From positions 1,426,001 through 1,490,000 of the forward strand of contig CP036201.1 of NCBI GenBank assembly GCA_004299845.1: a stretch of 64,000 nt of DNA. The letters are read 5' to 3'. Made by a program: the position numbers and the translations under genes. Source of the stretch: Verrucomicrobia bacterium S94. GTDB lineage: Bacteria > Verrucomicrobiota > Kiritimatiellia > Kiritimatiellales > Pontiellaceae. This document shows, piece after piece, positions 63,459-64,000 of the stretch. Within the stretch, counting starts at the first letter, position 1. Every line of letters begins with the position of its first letter. The notes beneath the pieces are model-generated. The model was not told where the DNA came from. It did not search any database and saw nothing but the letters and a program-made list of their open reading frames with translations.

Positions 63459-64000
63459 ATGCCGCTGGTTACAATGACTGAACTGCTGGAATTAAACAAA
63501 AATGGAAACTGGGCCGTCGGCGCTGTCGATGTCATGAACCAGGATATGGTACGCGGAGTAATCGCCGGAGCCGAAAAAGTGAAGGCCCCGGTCATTCTTA
63601 TGCTGGCCGAGGTGCATGAATCGCTGGTCAGCATTGAAGAACTCGGAACCATCATGATCGACTGTGCCCGACGGGCCTCAGTTCCGGTCTGTGTACATTT
63701 CGATCACGGCGAAACCTACAGCTCGATTATCCGAGCGATGAAAGCCGGATTTACATCGGTAATGTACGACGGCTCTCATCTTCCCCTCGAAGAGAATATT
63801 CAAACGACAAAAGAGATTGTCCGGGTGGCCAAAGCGCTGGGGATATCCGTGGAAGCGGAGCTGGGACAGCTGACCCGGCCCGAGGGATGTGATGACGAAG
63901 GTATTGAAGAGAATCCCGACCTCTATACCGACCCCGAAGAAGCGGTCCGGTTTTATCATGAAACCGGGATTGATGCGCTGGCCGTTGCTTTCGGCACAGC
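63459..64000 (+). CDS. Class II ketose-bisphosphate aldolase, 3' end outside window
   Basis: The first 180 residues are visible: VTMTELLELNKNGNWAVGAVDVMNQDMVRGVIAGAE, CVHFDHGETYSS with the zinc-binding histidine, FTSVMYDGSHLPLEEN with the catalytic aspartate region, and GISVEAELGQL with the E-x-ELG motif. These are typical of the FbaA/GatY/KbaY family. With the upstream isomerase and kinase it would cleave a ketose 1-phosphate or 1,6-bisphosphate to triose units. Start at 63459 with an AAGGAG site 6 bases upstream. The C-terminal zinc ligands are not in the window. Confidence 0.92.
   Translation, partial: MPLVTMTELLELNKNGNWAVGAVDVMNQDMVRGVIAGAEKVKAPVILMLAEVHESLVSIEELGTIMIDCARRASVPVCVHFDHGETYSSIIRAMKAGFTSVMYDGSHLPLEENIQTTKEIVRVAKALGISVEAELGQLTRPEGCDDEGIEENPDLYTDPEEAVRFYHETGIDALAVAFGT

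Overview
The window looks like a chromosome segment from a Gram-negative, marine-type polysaccharide degrader of the PVC superphylum, most likely Kiritimatiellota. That placement is inferred from gene content, not from a marker tree. It carries lipid A and LPS genes (lpxK, waaF), an MlaEFD-type lipid transport set, a complete SUF iron-sulfur operon, secreted formylglycine sulfatases, and AraC-controlled sugar catabolic operons.

Layout. 1-1147: an accessory pair on the minus strand, a truncated four-helix-bundle protein overlapping an AAA_13/PrrC-like ATPase that runs off the edge, preceded by a degenerate GGTGAA tandem repeat. 1152-7313: recQ, plsC, cmk, aroA, tyrA, all on the minus strand. 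7432-9569: sod and a broken sulfatase. 9927-14148: tlyA, an MFS transporter and a frameshifted glyS. 14303-15896: an intact IS1380-type element with 4-bp target duplications. 15936-18320: transglutaminase-like, flavin-reductase-like and a double-length NDK-like gene. 18378-22542: STAS-MlaE, MlaF, MlaD, lipoprotein. 22855-30360: rrf2-sufBCDSU-sufT-mrp with candidate Rrf2 operators. 30547-38374: mazG, a catalytically degenerate HAD protein, carA-guaA-carB. 38578-47218: waaF-lpxK, a Y-family polymerase, metK, HAD-larB, efpL, a dihydrouridine synthase, a 47-residue ClpX-type zinc-finger protein and tRNA-Met(CAT). 47477-51827: two sulfatases and an AraC regulator. 52082-52909: a deleted IS110-type element. 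53089-58440: symporter, enolase-superfamily dehydratase/cycloisomerase, aldehyde dehydrogenase, KDPG-type aldolase and PfkB kinase, together a complete Entner-Doudoroff-style route to pyruvate plus triose phosphate. 58577-64000: a secreted DUF1593-like protein, a second AraC regulator, and a divergent fucose-isomerase-like / PfkB kinase / class II aldolase operon.

How the genes work together. The sulfatases would desulfate algal or host-type glycans outside the cytoplasm. The two sugar operons would then split the released monosaccharides to triose phosphates by two different logics: dehydration then kinase then aldolase, and isomerase then kinase then aldolase. The rest is mainly housekeeping.

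The most unusual signal is the IS110-type derivative. Its transposase has lost most of the DEDD domain, but its highly structured upstream non-coding region is kept. That region contains two 9-nt strings that match the arms of the extragenic palindrome into which it appears inserted, as expected for a bridge RNA that targets a genomic hairpin repeat. Two single-G deficits in G-runs (glyS and the first sulfatase) also need checking as real mutations versus base-calling errors.
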